A stretch of 64,000 nucleotides of DNA. Origin: Lonicera japonica (Eukaryota > Streptophyta > Magnoliopsida > Dipsacales > Caprifoliaceae). Shown in pieces: positions 10,143-20,405 of this stretch. Location of the stretch: assembly GCA_021464415.1 (NCBI GenBank), contig CM038464.1, forward strand, positions 248,001 through 312,000, given 5' to 3'. Under the pieces are notes generated by a model. The model searched no databases and was not told the origin of the DNA. It was given only the letters and a program-made list of their open reading frames with translations. The position numbers and the translations under genes were made by a program. How positions within the stretch are numbered: the stretch's first letter is position 1; each line of letters starts with the position of its first letter.

Positions 10143-12797
10143 TGTAATACCCCATGTTTCATCTACAAGCTAACACCCTTCGTAGACCTGATAGAAACTT
10201 GTAAACCCGTTAGGGCGTGAATAATTACTTTCTGACCCCTTCTGAGTTGGTCCAATGCTTCTAGCGTATCATATTAGTTGTATTAAGCTTGTGAGAGTGA
10301 TCGTCTCGCAATTCAGGTGGTCTGGGTTGAAATCGAGAAGTTGATTGTGTGTTTTCACCCTATGCGATTTCTTAGTTTTGGTCAACTTTGAGGAAGCGTA
10401 ACTTCTTCGTTCTTTGCCCGATTAAGATCCCGTCTGTGCCTATGTTTAGGCCTTGATACAATCTACAACTTTTGTGTTTTGGTCGGAAGCCAATTCAGGC
10501 TCCTTATTGGCAGAAATGGAGTGCAAAGTAAGCCCATCGTGAAAGTTGGTCATTTGGTAACCTTGTGATGTAACGCTGTCTTCGACGCATTTCTGGGAAA
10601 AATCTATCAAGAATTTGGAAAAGTTTCCTCTTAGGAACTTGTAGAGCTTTGAATAAGCTTTCTGTGGACATAAAGAACACCTCCATCGGACTTTCGAGCG
10701 AAAAGTTATGGCCATTTGAAGTTCAATGCTGCAGGGCAAACATTACCCGCGGACCGGTACGGGGAAATTGGCACACCAGTCCAGCCTTTAAGAAATTGGG
10801 GATTTGTGGTTTGCAGACCGGTACCCTAAAATGGGCATACCAGTCCGGCCTTTAAGCTGGTCCACCGACTTAACTTTGTGCGGGATTTCAACCCCGTTTT
10901 GCTTCATTTTCACGACAAATCGATAGAAACTTTTAGAGAGAGATGGAGAGTGCCTTTGAGGGAGATTTAAAGAGTGATTCATCTACATCATTCCACCACC
11001 CAAAAACCCCATAAAACCAACACCAAATCCACACCTCCTAAACGTTATTCATCATCATCCTCCTTCGTCACCATGGCTAGGGTTCAAAGTAGAAAGTGGG
11101 GAAATCGCGATTGGGGGACTTTGGGCTCGATTCAAGCTTTCTAACTTGAGGATTTGGCTTCTTAGAGGTGGGAATCTAACTCTAAACCTTGTTTTTTCCA
11201 ACTTATTATTATGAGATCATGATTTCATCTCTTGAATGCTTAGAAACCTAACTTTTACAAAGGGGACTTTTGGTATATGTGATTATTTCGTATTTCCGTT
11301 CAAATTAATGGTTCAAATGACCTCAATATCATTTCTATTACATGAGGAAGCTTGTGATTTCACCTATCCACGTGTTTTACGCACAAACCTAGCTTTCTAA
11401 GAAATTGGTTTCAATATAAAAGGATGTTTGGCTTCAATAATTAAATTGATGGCTTGGATAGCCTTTATACATGTTCAACTACATGATTTAATAAGAAACT
11501 ATGATTTATTTCTTGCATAGCCCAAAAATCCACTTGGAACCCATTCAATGGTTAACAATTTCTACTGTAAAGATAACTACTTATTCTTAAGGGTTCCAAG
11601 TGGTGGCTTTTATGTTATAAAAGGATCGTTTATGAGTTGTTGAACATTCGAAATGGCTTATATGATAATAGTCCCTGCCAGTTGCTAGTTAAAGTTATAT
11701 TTAAATTATGATAAACATACAAATGGCACAATTGTTTATCGTATGAGCCGATTGGTGTACTGTTGAGCATTTATGTTGGCACTAATCCATGGTAGGTCCC
11801 GGGTTTGGTCTCTAACGATTGGGGCCGGAATTTAGGACATAGTTTCTTAGGTGCAAGACCCGAAACCGTGCAAGGAAAAAAACGGGAGGCCCTGCTGCCG
11901 CGTGGTTGAAAGGCCACGAAACGCAGACCCCGTTGTACACTTGGACGATTATCGACGTTATGGTTGATTATTACGAGTAAGAAAAGAACAAGAGGCCCTG
12001 CTGCCCCGTGGTTGAAAGGCCACAGAATGCAGACTAGGCTGTACGCTTGGATATTGTGTGATTTGAGAGAATACGGCTCGAGGCTCATGAGATAAAAAGA
12101 CATACATTGTGCCGTGGATTTCCATTGAGACAGGGTTGGTTTTATATAAAGCCTAAAAAGGATATTTTCTCAAAGTCTTATCGATGTTTTAAAGTTAGAA
12201 AGGGTTTCTTTCTAAATCATTACATACGTATATTTGTTAATAAGTTACTTCATATTTTAATACAAAAAAGATTTTCTAAGACTTTACAAAACGGGATTTC
12301 TAAACCTTAATTTCACACAAAATTTTCTATATGATTCCCACTGAGTCCTTCGACTCACCCCACCTCTTCTCCACCCAGTTTCTTTTGCAAGTTTGTCCGG
12401 GGAAAAGTGAAAAGAAAGGACCCGTTTCTTAGTCTGCATCTGTACCTCAGCCCTTAAGAGTTTTATCCATAAAACGTGTATTGGGTTCTTGTATAAAACT
12501 CAAGTTTGTAATGGTATTGACTACATATGTTTGGAACTTTTATTAATATTTATTATATGCTTCGTGGAGATTGTAAATTCTGTACTTGGGACCTCGGTGG
12601 AGGCTAGCTGTGGACTTGTAGAAATTTTTATCCATTAGTGAACAGACCTTGTAAGTGGAAAGTACTCTTGTTGTTTAAATTATGGATTTTTAGTATTTAA
12701 CAGGAAGTTGTGCTAAGTTAACCCGCTACGGCGTATGGCACCGGTGACGCACTGAGTCCCGGAGGTGGAATCTTTTAACGGGATTCAGGACATTACA
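10143..12797 (+). mobile_element. Ty3/gypsy-type solo LTR (2.65 kb)
   Basis: Begins TGTAATACCCC and ends GGACATTACA, so the short terminal inverted repeat (TGTAAT/ATTACA) and TG..CA ends are intact. Flanked by GGGGG at 10138-10142 and 12798-12802, a 5-bp duplication, though in a G-run. No primer-binding site, polypurine tract or pol gene is beside it, so it is a solo LTR left by recombination. It holds two copies of a motif with GACCGGTAC and CCAGTCC halves (10749-10790 and 10813-10855) and a repeated block (AGGCCCTGCTGCC..GTGGTTGAAAGGCCAC) at about 11889 and 11992. Gypsy assignment rests on length and layout, not on coding sequence. Confidence 0.8.
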
Positions 12798-13917
12798 GGG
12801 GGATTCAATTTTTTTTTGTCATGTCTTAACCGCTTAATTTTTTTTATTGCAATGCTAACTTTGGACCCCCTTGGTCCAAATCCGGCTCCGCCAATGAATG
12901 GAGGCAATGAGTCCCAGCCTCAGCCCCCAAAACAACTTTCTACTTTCACATTCACTAACACTAGAAGGTAGAAATTAGGATGTATTAAAGCAGCACCTAA
13001 TCCGCAACCTCCAATTTTACTCTCAATGCTCTTTCGCTAGATAACTCTATTAAAGAATTCCTAACTTAATCATAGGTTTTTCAAAGTCTTAACTTAGCAA
13101 TCATCTATCCCTCTTCTCTTTGCTAAAGGTGTGCACAAATGCATTACCTCCCTGAAAAGGTAATAATTTCAACCAAACCGACCTCAATATTCATAGCTTA
13201 ACATCCAAAAACGAAACTATAAAGGAACAGACCAGCAATTGTGTCCAGAATTATTTCGTTGGGTTTCTAGTTTTCTGAGTAATGTCTTGAGAAGCAAACA
13301 AAGAACAGGAGATCTAACTATCTCGTCAACAAAATGAACATATTTAAGTTCTTCAAGTGAAAAACTCAGGGTTATATACAACAATCTCAAACATATTAAA
13401 TCAAATACATTTACAATCTCCTATTAATCCATTATATAATATAATTTCTGACACAAATGTATATACATATATATGCATAACCCGGAGATCACGACTGATG
13501 AGATTGCATATATATTGAGATGGATAGTGGGATCTAGGAAGATCAAACGGACACTGAAGTTCTAAAGAGCTTCAAAAGGAATAGTTGGAGTAGATGTCAC
13601 CAGAGTGGAGCCGTAGCCATGGTTGGAGTGAGAGGGATAGAGAAGGGAAAAAAAAAAGGAGCAAGAGGGAGACAGATAATGAGAATGGGGGAGAATGTAA
13701 GAACCATTTGACTTAGTTTTTCCATTTACTAGACAACACACAGAACCCAATGCGAAAAAATCACTCGTTCGGCTCTGCCTGGACGATTTTGTCAGTTTTC
13801 TTATATGTTCGCCCCAACAACCTCATCACCACCACTGTAGCTTCTAAAATCTGCCTTCCACCTACAGAGGCGTTTTGGAGAGGGTCAAAATCTTTTCCCA
13901 CTAACACTTCACACAGT
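12798..13917. other. Intron remainder, nothing definite
   Basis: Part of the long intron between LTR and LINE insertions. Short ORFs here (12765-12971, 13562-13950) have no recognisable motif. No splice-bounded exon matching the small membrane protein was seen, and the phase of the two flanking exons needs none. Confidence 0.5.
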
Positions 13918-13930
13918 CTTGTCACCAACA

Positions 13931-14512
13931 CTGTTTTTTTTTTTTTTTGATAAGAGACATAATTTTATTGCAACTCAAAAGATGATTACATCAAAGGAGA
14001 AGCAGGGGCCAAATAATAGTGAATGAGAAATCCACTGAGAATTGCACCCAAGAGAACAAATATCAACAAAGTAGATTACAACCCAAACAAGAAATCAACA
14101 CAAAAGGCTAAAGCAGTCCAATCCAAACAAAAAGCGCTCTGCACTATCAAAAATGTTTGATGCTTTAGCCCATAATCCAACCAAAAATCTGATTTGATTC
14201 CATAATTCTGCTACTGTGCTGCTTCTCTCTTCAAAGATCCTTCTATTTCTTTCCAACCAAACCACCCATGCCATGGCCAAAGCCGTGAGTCTCCATAGGC
14301 TTGTCATTTTACAGTAACCTTCCTTAAAGTGCCATTTTATAGCTCTGAAGTCAGTCCATCTTCTTGGGAAGGCTCCCACTAATCCAACCACCTCAAAGAT
14401 CAAAACCCACACTTTTTGGACAAAAACACAACGTAGAAGGATATGATCTCTGTCTTCTCCACTTCTTTTGCACAATACACACCATGACGGTGACAAGCAC
14501 ATATGAGGCCGC
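13931..14512 (-). mobile_element. Short 5'-truncated LINE with 13-bp target duplication
   Basis: Target duplication CTTGTCACCAACA occurs at 13918-13930 and again at 14513-14525. A T-run beginning at 13934 is the poly(A) tail of a minus-strand insertion. The coding part is the C-terminal zinc-binding (zf-RVT-like) end of a LINE polyprotein: RRPHMCLSPSWCVLCKRSGE, then DHILLRC, then WLERNRRIFEE. It is related to the LINE at 7993-9025 (compare RRPYLAISPFWCILCKQKGE). The ORF upstream of 14526 is host sequence read through by chance. Confidence 0.9.
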
Positions 14513-14525
14513 CTTGTCACCAACA

Positions 14526-15667
14526 AACACTTGAATTGCCAAATTCCCGAAAAACTTTTATGAAGTACTTGGGGCTCATTTGGTACGAGTTTTAGGAAAG
14601 GCATTACAGACTCCACAAAACTCCTATCCTGAAATTTGAGACTCCTCGTCAATGTTTGGTTAAGAATCAAATTCTCCTTGTCTTGATATTGTTTAGTACT
14701 TGCTAATATATTATTAAATACAAATGCATTTTAACTAAAATCAATTAACGTGTTATAATCTGTAAATAAATATTATTATACTCTGAAGTACAATAAAAAT
14801 GTTTGGTTATTTGCCTAAGAGCTGGGTAATTATTTTTTTTGGCGGGGGGGTGGGATAGAGAGAGAGAGGATTCCAAGGGATCCCCTTGATATGGGAGTGG
14901 ATAAGGGAAATTCTTACTTTCCTTGAAATCCTGGATCCCCTTGCAAAATTCCAACCAACAGTTGGCATCTTGGATGAAGGGAATTTAAGATTCCAAGAAA
15001 GTTGAAAAGAATGAAGCAAGGGAAGCCTCGAGGTGGTCCGAGAAGAAAGTAGTAGTAAAAGCATCATCCTAAGAGCCTGAGCCTTATCGTTGAAATAAAA
15101 GTCTCCTAATCTCCATCTCGAAAGATCATAATCAATCTACTCTCTCCTTAGAAATTGAGTACCACTGCCTGCAACCCCTCTTAACATCTATCACAGAAAG
15201 CCCCATGTCTCCCCCATAAGAAGCTAAACTGGAGCAGATCTAAGACAATGGTGTCTATATTATCCTTAACATGGCAAAGATAGTGCCAATAAGGTAACAT
15301 ATAACGTGTTCATACATGTGTGCGAAATATTTCGGGGTGGGTGCAACAAAACCCTGTGTCTTTTCCTACATAATAAAATTTTCTTTCCATCTCTCTATTC
15401 CTACCTAGGTCTTACGGTCATGGTGGATTTTAGCTAACATAATCTCTATAACAAAAACAAAAGGGTTGTTCTTGCAGTCTCTGAAATTATAATGGGTTTC
15501 TATTATTATTTGCCGTTAGAAAAACTATAATTGATTATGTAGATGATAAAACAGAAGAGAGGATTGATAAGAATAAGCAGATCCGGTTGTGTGGCCAACA
15601 ATCTAATAATATAATTTAACAAAGAAATTTGTGAGTATAGAGAATATACATATACTGATATACATAC
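14526..15667. other. Donor-proximal part of the 11.4-kb intron
   Basis: Runs from the LINE target site to the GTATGT donor at 15667-15662 (minus strand). It contains a GGATCCCCTTG word repeated at about 14877 and 14933 and a G-run at 14843-14850, but no exon or complete element that I can define. Confidence 0.5.
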
Positions 15668-15868
15668 AAGGGATTCGGGACGAGCATTCTTGCGGAGACG
15701 GGCTTCGAGGTCAGGGGTGGAGGAGTTAGTAAGCTGCATCACGCAAAAACCTATGAACCCTGGTACAACCCCGCATACAGTCGCGAACGCAAAGAAGAAG
15801 GGCTTCGACTCCTTTGTCTGCCTCACCATCCATCTCCATGTCCCGCTCTTCTCCCACAGTATTGACAT
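15668..15868 (-). CDS. Exon 1 of small single-span membrane protein gene
   Basis: ATG at 15868 opens 67 codons: a short basic N-terminus (MSILWEKSGTWRWMVRQTKE), a hydrophobic helix at about residues 23-46 (KPFFFAFATVCGVVPGFIGF and on), then a polar segment ending ARPESL. The exon ends at 15668 with a consensus donor GTATGT in phase 0 and joins exon 2 at 4256 across an 11,411-bp intron. Length (135 residues), one membrane helix and a basic start would suit an organelle inner-membrane protein; that is inference and I assign no function. Upstream on the minus strand is a purine-rich leader (AGAAGAGAAAGGAGAGAAG), expected of a plant 5' UTR. Reading on through the donor adds residues that look random, supporting the splice. 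Confidence 0.75.
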
Positions 15869-16229
15869 CTCTCTTCACACTTTCCAATCCCCCACAATTC
15901 TTCTCTCCTTTCTCTTCTGCAACTACCTAGTGTTGTAGCATCAAAAGGGGGCGATGGTTTGTCCACTTCTTTTAAATATATCTATAGATTTTAATAAAAA
16001 TTTAACAAAAATAAAATAAAAATAATTACTAACTTTAAAGTAATAAAATACAGGGCCATTTAAAAAAAAAGTCTTATTAGAGAAAGATTTTCACACTAAA
16101 GTTAAAGAATAATTTTTTTGTAAATAAATGGCCTATTTTTTATTTTATTGATAATATGACATTTGTCTTTTTTTTCATTGTAAAATGACATCCCAACCCT
16201 TAAAATAAACTAAAAAAATACTAATATGC
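15869..16229 (-). promoter_or_regulatory. Upstream region of the small membrane protein gene
   Basis: The first 80 bases upstream of the ATG (minus strand) are a purine-rich leader. Beyond about 15960 the DNA becomes very AT-rich with no unambiguous TATA box at a fixed distance. Promoter role is inferred only from position. Confidence 0.35.
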
Positions 16230-16475
16230 ATTAAAATATGGATTGTAATATGAACTTTGCAGTCCATATTTTACTGCAATATGAACTTTGCAGTCCATAT
16301 TTTTAGTGCAAAGTTCATATTGCAGTCCATATTTTACTGCAATGTGAACTTTGCAGTCCATATTTCTAGTGAAAAGTTCATATTGCAATCCATATTTCAC
16401 TGCAATATGAACTTTGCAGTTCATATTTTATTGCAATATAAATTTTTCAGTCCATATTTTTTTATGCAAATTTCA
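16230..16475. repeat. Flip-flop tandem repeat, about 31-32 bp units
   Basis: Seven to eight units of about 31 bp ending in CAGTCCATATTTTACTGC. The first half of the unit occurs in two orientations: AATATGAACTTTGC in some units and its reverse complement GCAAAGTTCATATT in others (about 16309 and 16372). Units therefore pair with each other as well as repeating, so the array can fold into several hairpins. Short ORFs on both strands here are repeat translations, not genes. Confidence 0.85.
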
Positions 16476-17095
16476 TAAAGAGGGGTAGTTTAGGTAACAT
16501 ATAACATGTTTTTATTAATTAAATGATATTTAAATTTATTCAAATACCTTCATTTAAAATATAAAACAAAATAAGCCTCTTACACTAATTACCAATTAAA
16601 AATAGGCCCTTCATTCAAAAAAATATTATTCATTAGATTTTTGGTAAAAATCAATGTATAATAAGACCTATCTAATTTCTAGTAAAATACATTACAAAAA
16701 TATGGAAAATGATAATGTTAAAGTTATTATAAATGAAAATAATAAAATCTTGTATGATAATATGTGTCATATCTAATGTATGTTGAGAGTTAATTATTTT
16801 TAAAAATAGATACTTAGTCCGTGTCCTAAGGGTACACATTAACATTATCCTAAAAATACATGTTCTTTAAATTTTGGAGATGGGTTTTGGTTTTTCATGA
16901 GTATTGACTTGGGTTTTTAGTGTTTCGGAGATTTTTTTGTATTGCCTTTGATTATTTTTATCAGAAAATATACTAGGTTTTTGTTCTAGGGTTTAGTTAA
17001 GAAAGTAAATTATTTTTTTTTGGTCCTCGTAATTTCTTTTTTGCTCTTTTTAGAATATGGTTTCTGGGTAATGTTTGAAATACAATAGGCTTTAG

Positions 17096-18039
17096 CAGGT
17101 GTGGCAATTTTAAACCGAAAATCAAAAATCGATCGAAAACTGATCGACCATTTTTTTGTTGGTAACCGACTACCGACCTAATTCGGTAACAATAGCGGTT
17201 TCATTTATGTATATGATTGGTTATTACCGACCAATCGACCAATAATTAATCAACACCCATTTTTTACGTGTATTGACCATCACTATTTTTTACACACACA
17301 TGACACACTTAACACTTTCTATGTCTCATACTCATACCAATATACAATAAGTCAAATACTTTATTTTTCTTATTTCCCCACTCCCTCGCATAAACCCTCA
17401 ATTCCTTACTTCATTCACAGACTCACTTCACAATTCACACCCCTACATCCCTACTCCTCTATTCACAACTTCACACCCCCACTTCCTTAATTCTTCCGTA
17501 CACCGTCTTTACTTCCTCAGTTCTTCACTTTTTCTTGAGTTCACTGTCTTCACACTTCCATCAACCTCATTTTCTACAGTTTTTCACTTTTTTCCCACCT
17601 CCTTATTAGGTAATTTAGATTAATGGTTTCCAACATGTTTGCTTCCCGTGCATTGTTTGTATTTTCTTAAATTTAGTTATACTTATAGAATTTTGTCCAT
17701 ATTTAGTAAAAAAAATGTATTGCTCAGTTTAGAGGTAGCCTTTATTCAATGAAATGTGCTTTGACGGTGGTCTTTGAGAATTTTGTCAAATTTGCATGTA
17801 TTATACATTGCTTAGTTTGCTAAGATTTTGAGAATTTGTCTATATTTAGTAAAAATGTGTCTTGGTCGGTTTATAAGGATTACCAACTGAACTAACCGAA
17901 AACTTCGGTTTAACCGACGATCGGCTTACCGACCATGTCGGTTTGGTTTTGGTTTTGAATATATAAAAATCAATTTGGTTGATTTGGTCTGTTTGTAAAC
18001 CGACCATGTCAGTTAGGTAACTGAACCGTGCCACCTCTA
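17096..18039. mobile_element. Non-autonomous hAT element, copy 2 (944 bp)
   Basis: Exact 8-bp duplication GGCTTTAG at 17088-17095 and 18040-18047. Ends: left CAGGTGTGGCAATTTT, right (reverse complement) TAGAGGTGGCACGG. Subterminal ACCGACCATGTCGGTTT occurs at about 17928 and a variant at 18000. A CT-rich centre lies at about 17370-17600. No transposase ORF. Same family as copies 1 and 3, with a diverged interior. Confidence 0.9.
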
Positions 18040-18085
18040 GGCTTTAGATACAAATTAAGAAAGATATGAAGGAATAACAACAAGG

Positions 18086-19015
18086 GTTTTTTTGAGTTAC
18101 CCCTATTATTAATACATAACTCAACTTACCCCCTATTTTGATAATTGTTTGAGTTACCCCCAAGATTTGACGGAATGGTAACATAGTTAATTTTTATATC
18201 AAATAGACTAAAATACCATCATATTTTTCATTAGAGTTGTTCATGAACCCAAACCCTAAATTTTATTCATTTATCCATTTAACCCACAATCCAACAGGTT
18301 TGTCTTCCTAGAATTAATCAGAAACTTCAATTCCATTTCTCTTTCTCTACAAAATTAATTTGTGTTTCTTTTTTAGAGAGAAACTCATATTTCCTATCTC
18401 TCCACTTTCCTTCTGACCCATTAAATCTGAGTATGATACTCCTACACGTGAGAAGATTTGAAAACAGAGCAAAACAAGAATCAAATACTAAAAATCGAAT
18501 TGAGTAGTACTACATTCAATTGGTGAAGAATTTGTCTTTAGAAGCTTCGATTTAGAATTAGTTTAACACACATAGAGAGAGAAAGAGATAGATGAAATTT
18601 GATAGAGATTTTAATGGTAGGTGGATAGTATTTTGATGGTTTGGTTTTTGCTAATTTGTAGAAAGAGATTGTCTTTGTGGTGATGATGTTGTAGTGATGC
18701 TGTCAATGGTTATAACAAAAATTGGGAAATATGAATTAAGTGAACTAGGTGAAGAAACAGAGGAGTGTAACAATGGAGTTTTGTGGTGGTCCAGATGTGG
18801 GAGAAAGGAGATGTCAGAGGAGATGGTGGATATGGATTAGTAATGAATTGTGTATATATATAAACTTTGTTTAAAGGTTGAAGATAAGGGTATATTGGCC
18901 ACTTTACAATTTTTTTTAACAAAGTTAAAGTATCGCCAGAAGATGGGGGATAACTCAAAGGATTAACAAAGTAGGAGGTAAGTTGATCGAGTTATGTATT
19001 AATAATAGGTTTCCC
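18086..19015. mobile_element. Element with about 80-bp terminal inverted repeats
   Basis: The left arm (18086-18165: GAGTTACCCCTATTATTAAT, ATACATAACTCAACTTACC) returns inverted at 18935-19015 (GGTAAGTTGATCGAGTTAT, GTATTAATAATAGGTTTCCC). Both arms carry a second GAGTTACCCC/GGGGGATAACTC word further in. The interior, 770 bp, has no convincing ORF. Target duplication could not be fixed. Long arms and no coding suggest a Mutator-like or other long-TIR MITE. Confidence 0.7.
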
Positions 19016-20405
19016 TTTTTTTAAAGTCCAATAATACCAATTAATTAAAGAGAACGTTCCCTTTTTTTCAAGTCCAATAATATTAATCAATTAAAGAGAA
19101 CATGATTGAGAGAGGTTGAAAAAGCTACACCACCTAAGGTTTTAAGAAGAATGAGATGATTGAGAGAAGCTTTGGAAAGAGACGTAAAATCTCTAAATAA
19201 AAGAGAAGATTTCTATGTGGATTTGATATTTATACCAATATGCATTTCATGTACGATCTAATCCATGTGGATTGGACCAAAATGTTGTGCTATCCCCTTT
19301 TGCAAACTTACAGTAAGCTTGTAACCAAACACCCCGCATAAAAAAAATGTCGTGTTTCTTTCTCTCTTTTTTCCTCTCACTCTCACTCTCCTCTTCCCTC
19401 CTCTCTTTTCTTTCCCCTCTCTCTCCCTTTATATTTGTAAGCTCAAACACAAAATCCAAATCATCAATTAGGGGAATATTATTACATATATTGTTCTTAA
19501 ATCTTGGAAATATGAACAAAAGTAGTATAATTGTCGAAAGAATTATATACGTACATTATAGAATATAGATACATTCAATGCTTATACATTTGTTTGATTA
19601 TATTGCAACCCATTAAATAAATACACAGAAAAAAGAGGAAACATAACAGTTTTGGATTGTTGACAATAATGGTATCAATGTGAAGAAGAAAAAAAATGGA
19701 GATAGAAAATTGGTAAGAGAAAAAGGAAAAAGAAACGCAAAATTTTTCTTCAAAAAAAGATTTTGTTAATGGCCTCACCAACACAATTGCAAACATAGGT
19801 GCCAAAGTTTTTGTTGAATCAATGTTTTTGATAAATTAATTATTTACTTTAATCATGATTATTTAACAATTATCTAATTTGCATTGTCTATTTAGTTTAA
19901 CAAAATTATTTATGCAATTAGATCTCTTGAGAAGGCTTCCACAATTTTATTCAAGAACTCTCAAGAAATACAAGAAATTCTCACAAAGGCACAAAAGCAA
20001 TTTAAGAGCTCCAAATCATATTCAAATGAGGAATTATTTTATATGTGAATGCAAATAGGATTTTATTATGTAAAGTTACTAATACTTAATCTTCATAGAA
20101 AACAAATTTCTCAAATCAATTATTTCAAAAAGCTTCTTGAGAAGCACACTTTGGAAGAGATTTTTAACATTATCATAAAAATACAAATTTCAAGAAGTTG
20201 ACTTGTTTTTCAAAAAAAGGTGCAAGCTTTTATCCAACTTATTTTTTCTAGAACAAACTTAGCTCAAGGCTTCATTTGGCAAAACTTTTAAATTTTTTTT
20301 AAAGCATTTGAAGTTGTTTGTCGGATAATGACCCTAGAGGGGGGGGGGGTGAATAGGGTTTTTGAAATTTAATGCGGAATTAAAAATTTTCAAGAAAAAT
20401 TTTAA
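19016..20405. other. AT-rich spacer and start of copia-like material
   Basis: No gene. A CT-rich tract runs from about 19355 to 19430. A block with CCCTAGAGGGGGGGGGG and GTGAATAGGG at 20329-20360 resembles sequence found at LTR boundaries of some plant copia elements, but neither the boundary nor the strand is certain. Confidence 0.4.

Noticed and set aside
15690..15938. Plus-strand 82-codon ORF
   Set aside because: It is antisense to exon 1 of the small membrane protein, which has a leader, splice donor and membrane helix.
16221..16478. Repeat peptides on both strands
   Set aside because: They are translations of a non-coding flip-flop tandem repeat; no start context or homologue.
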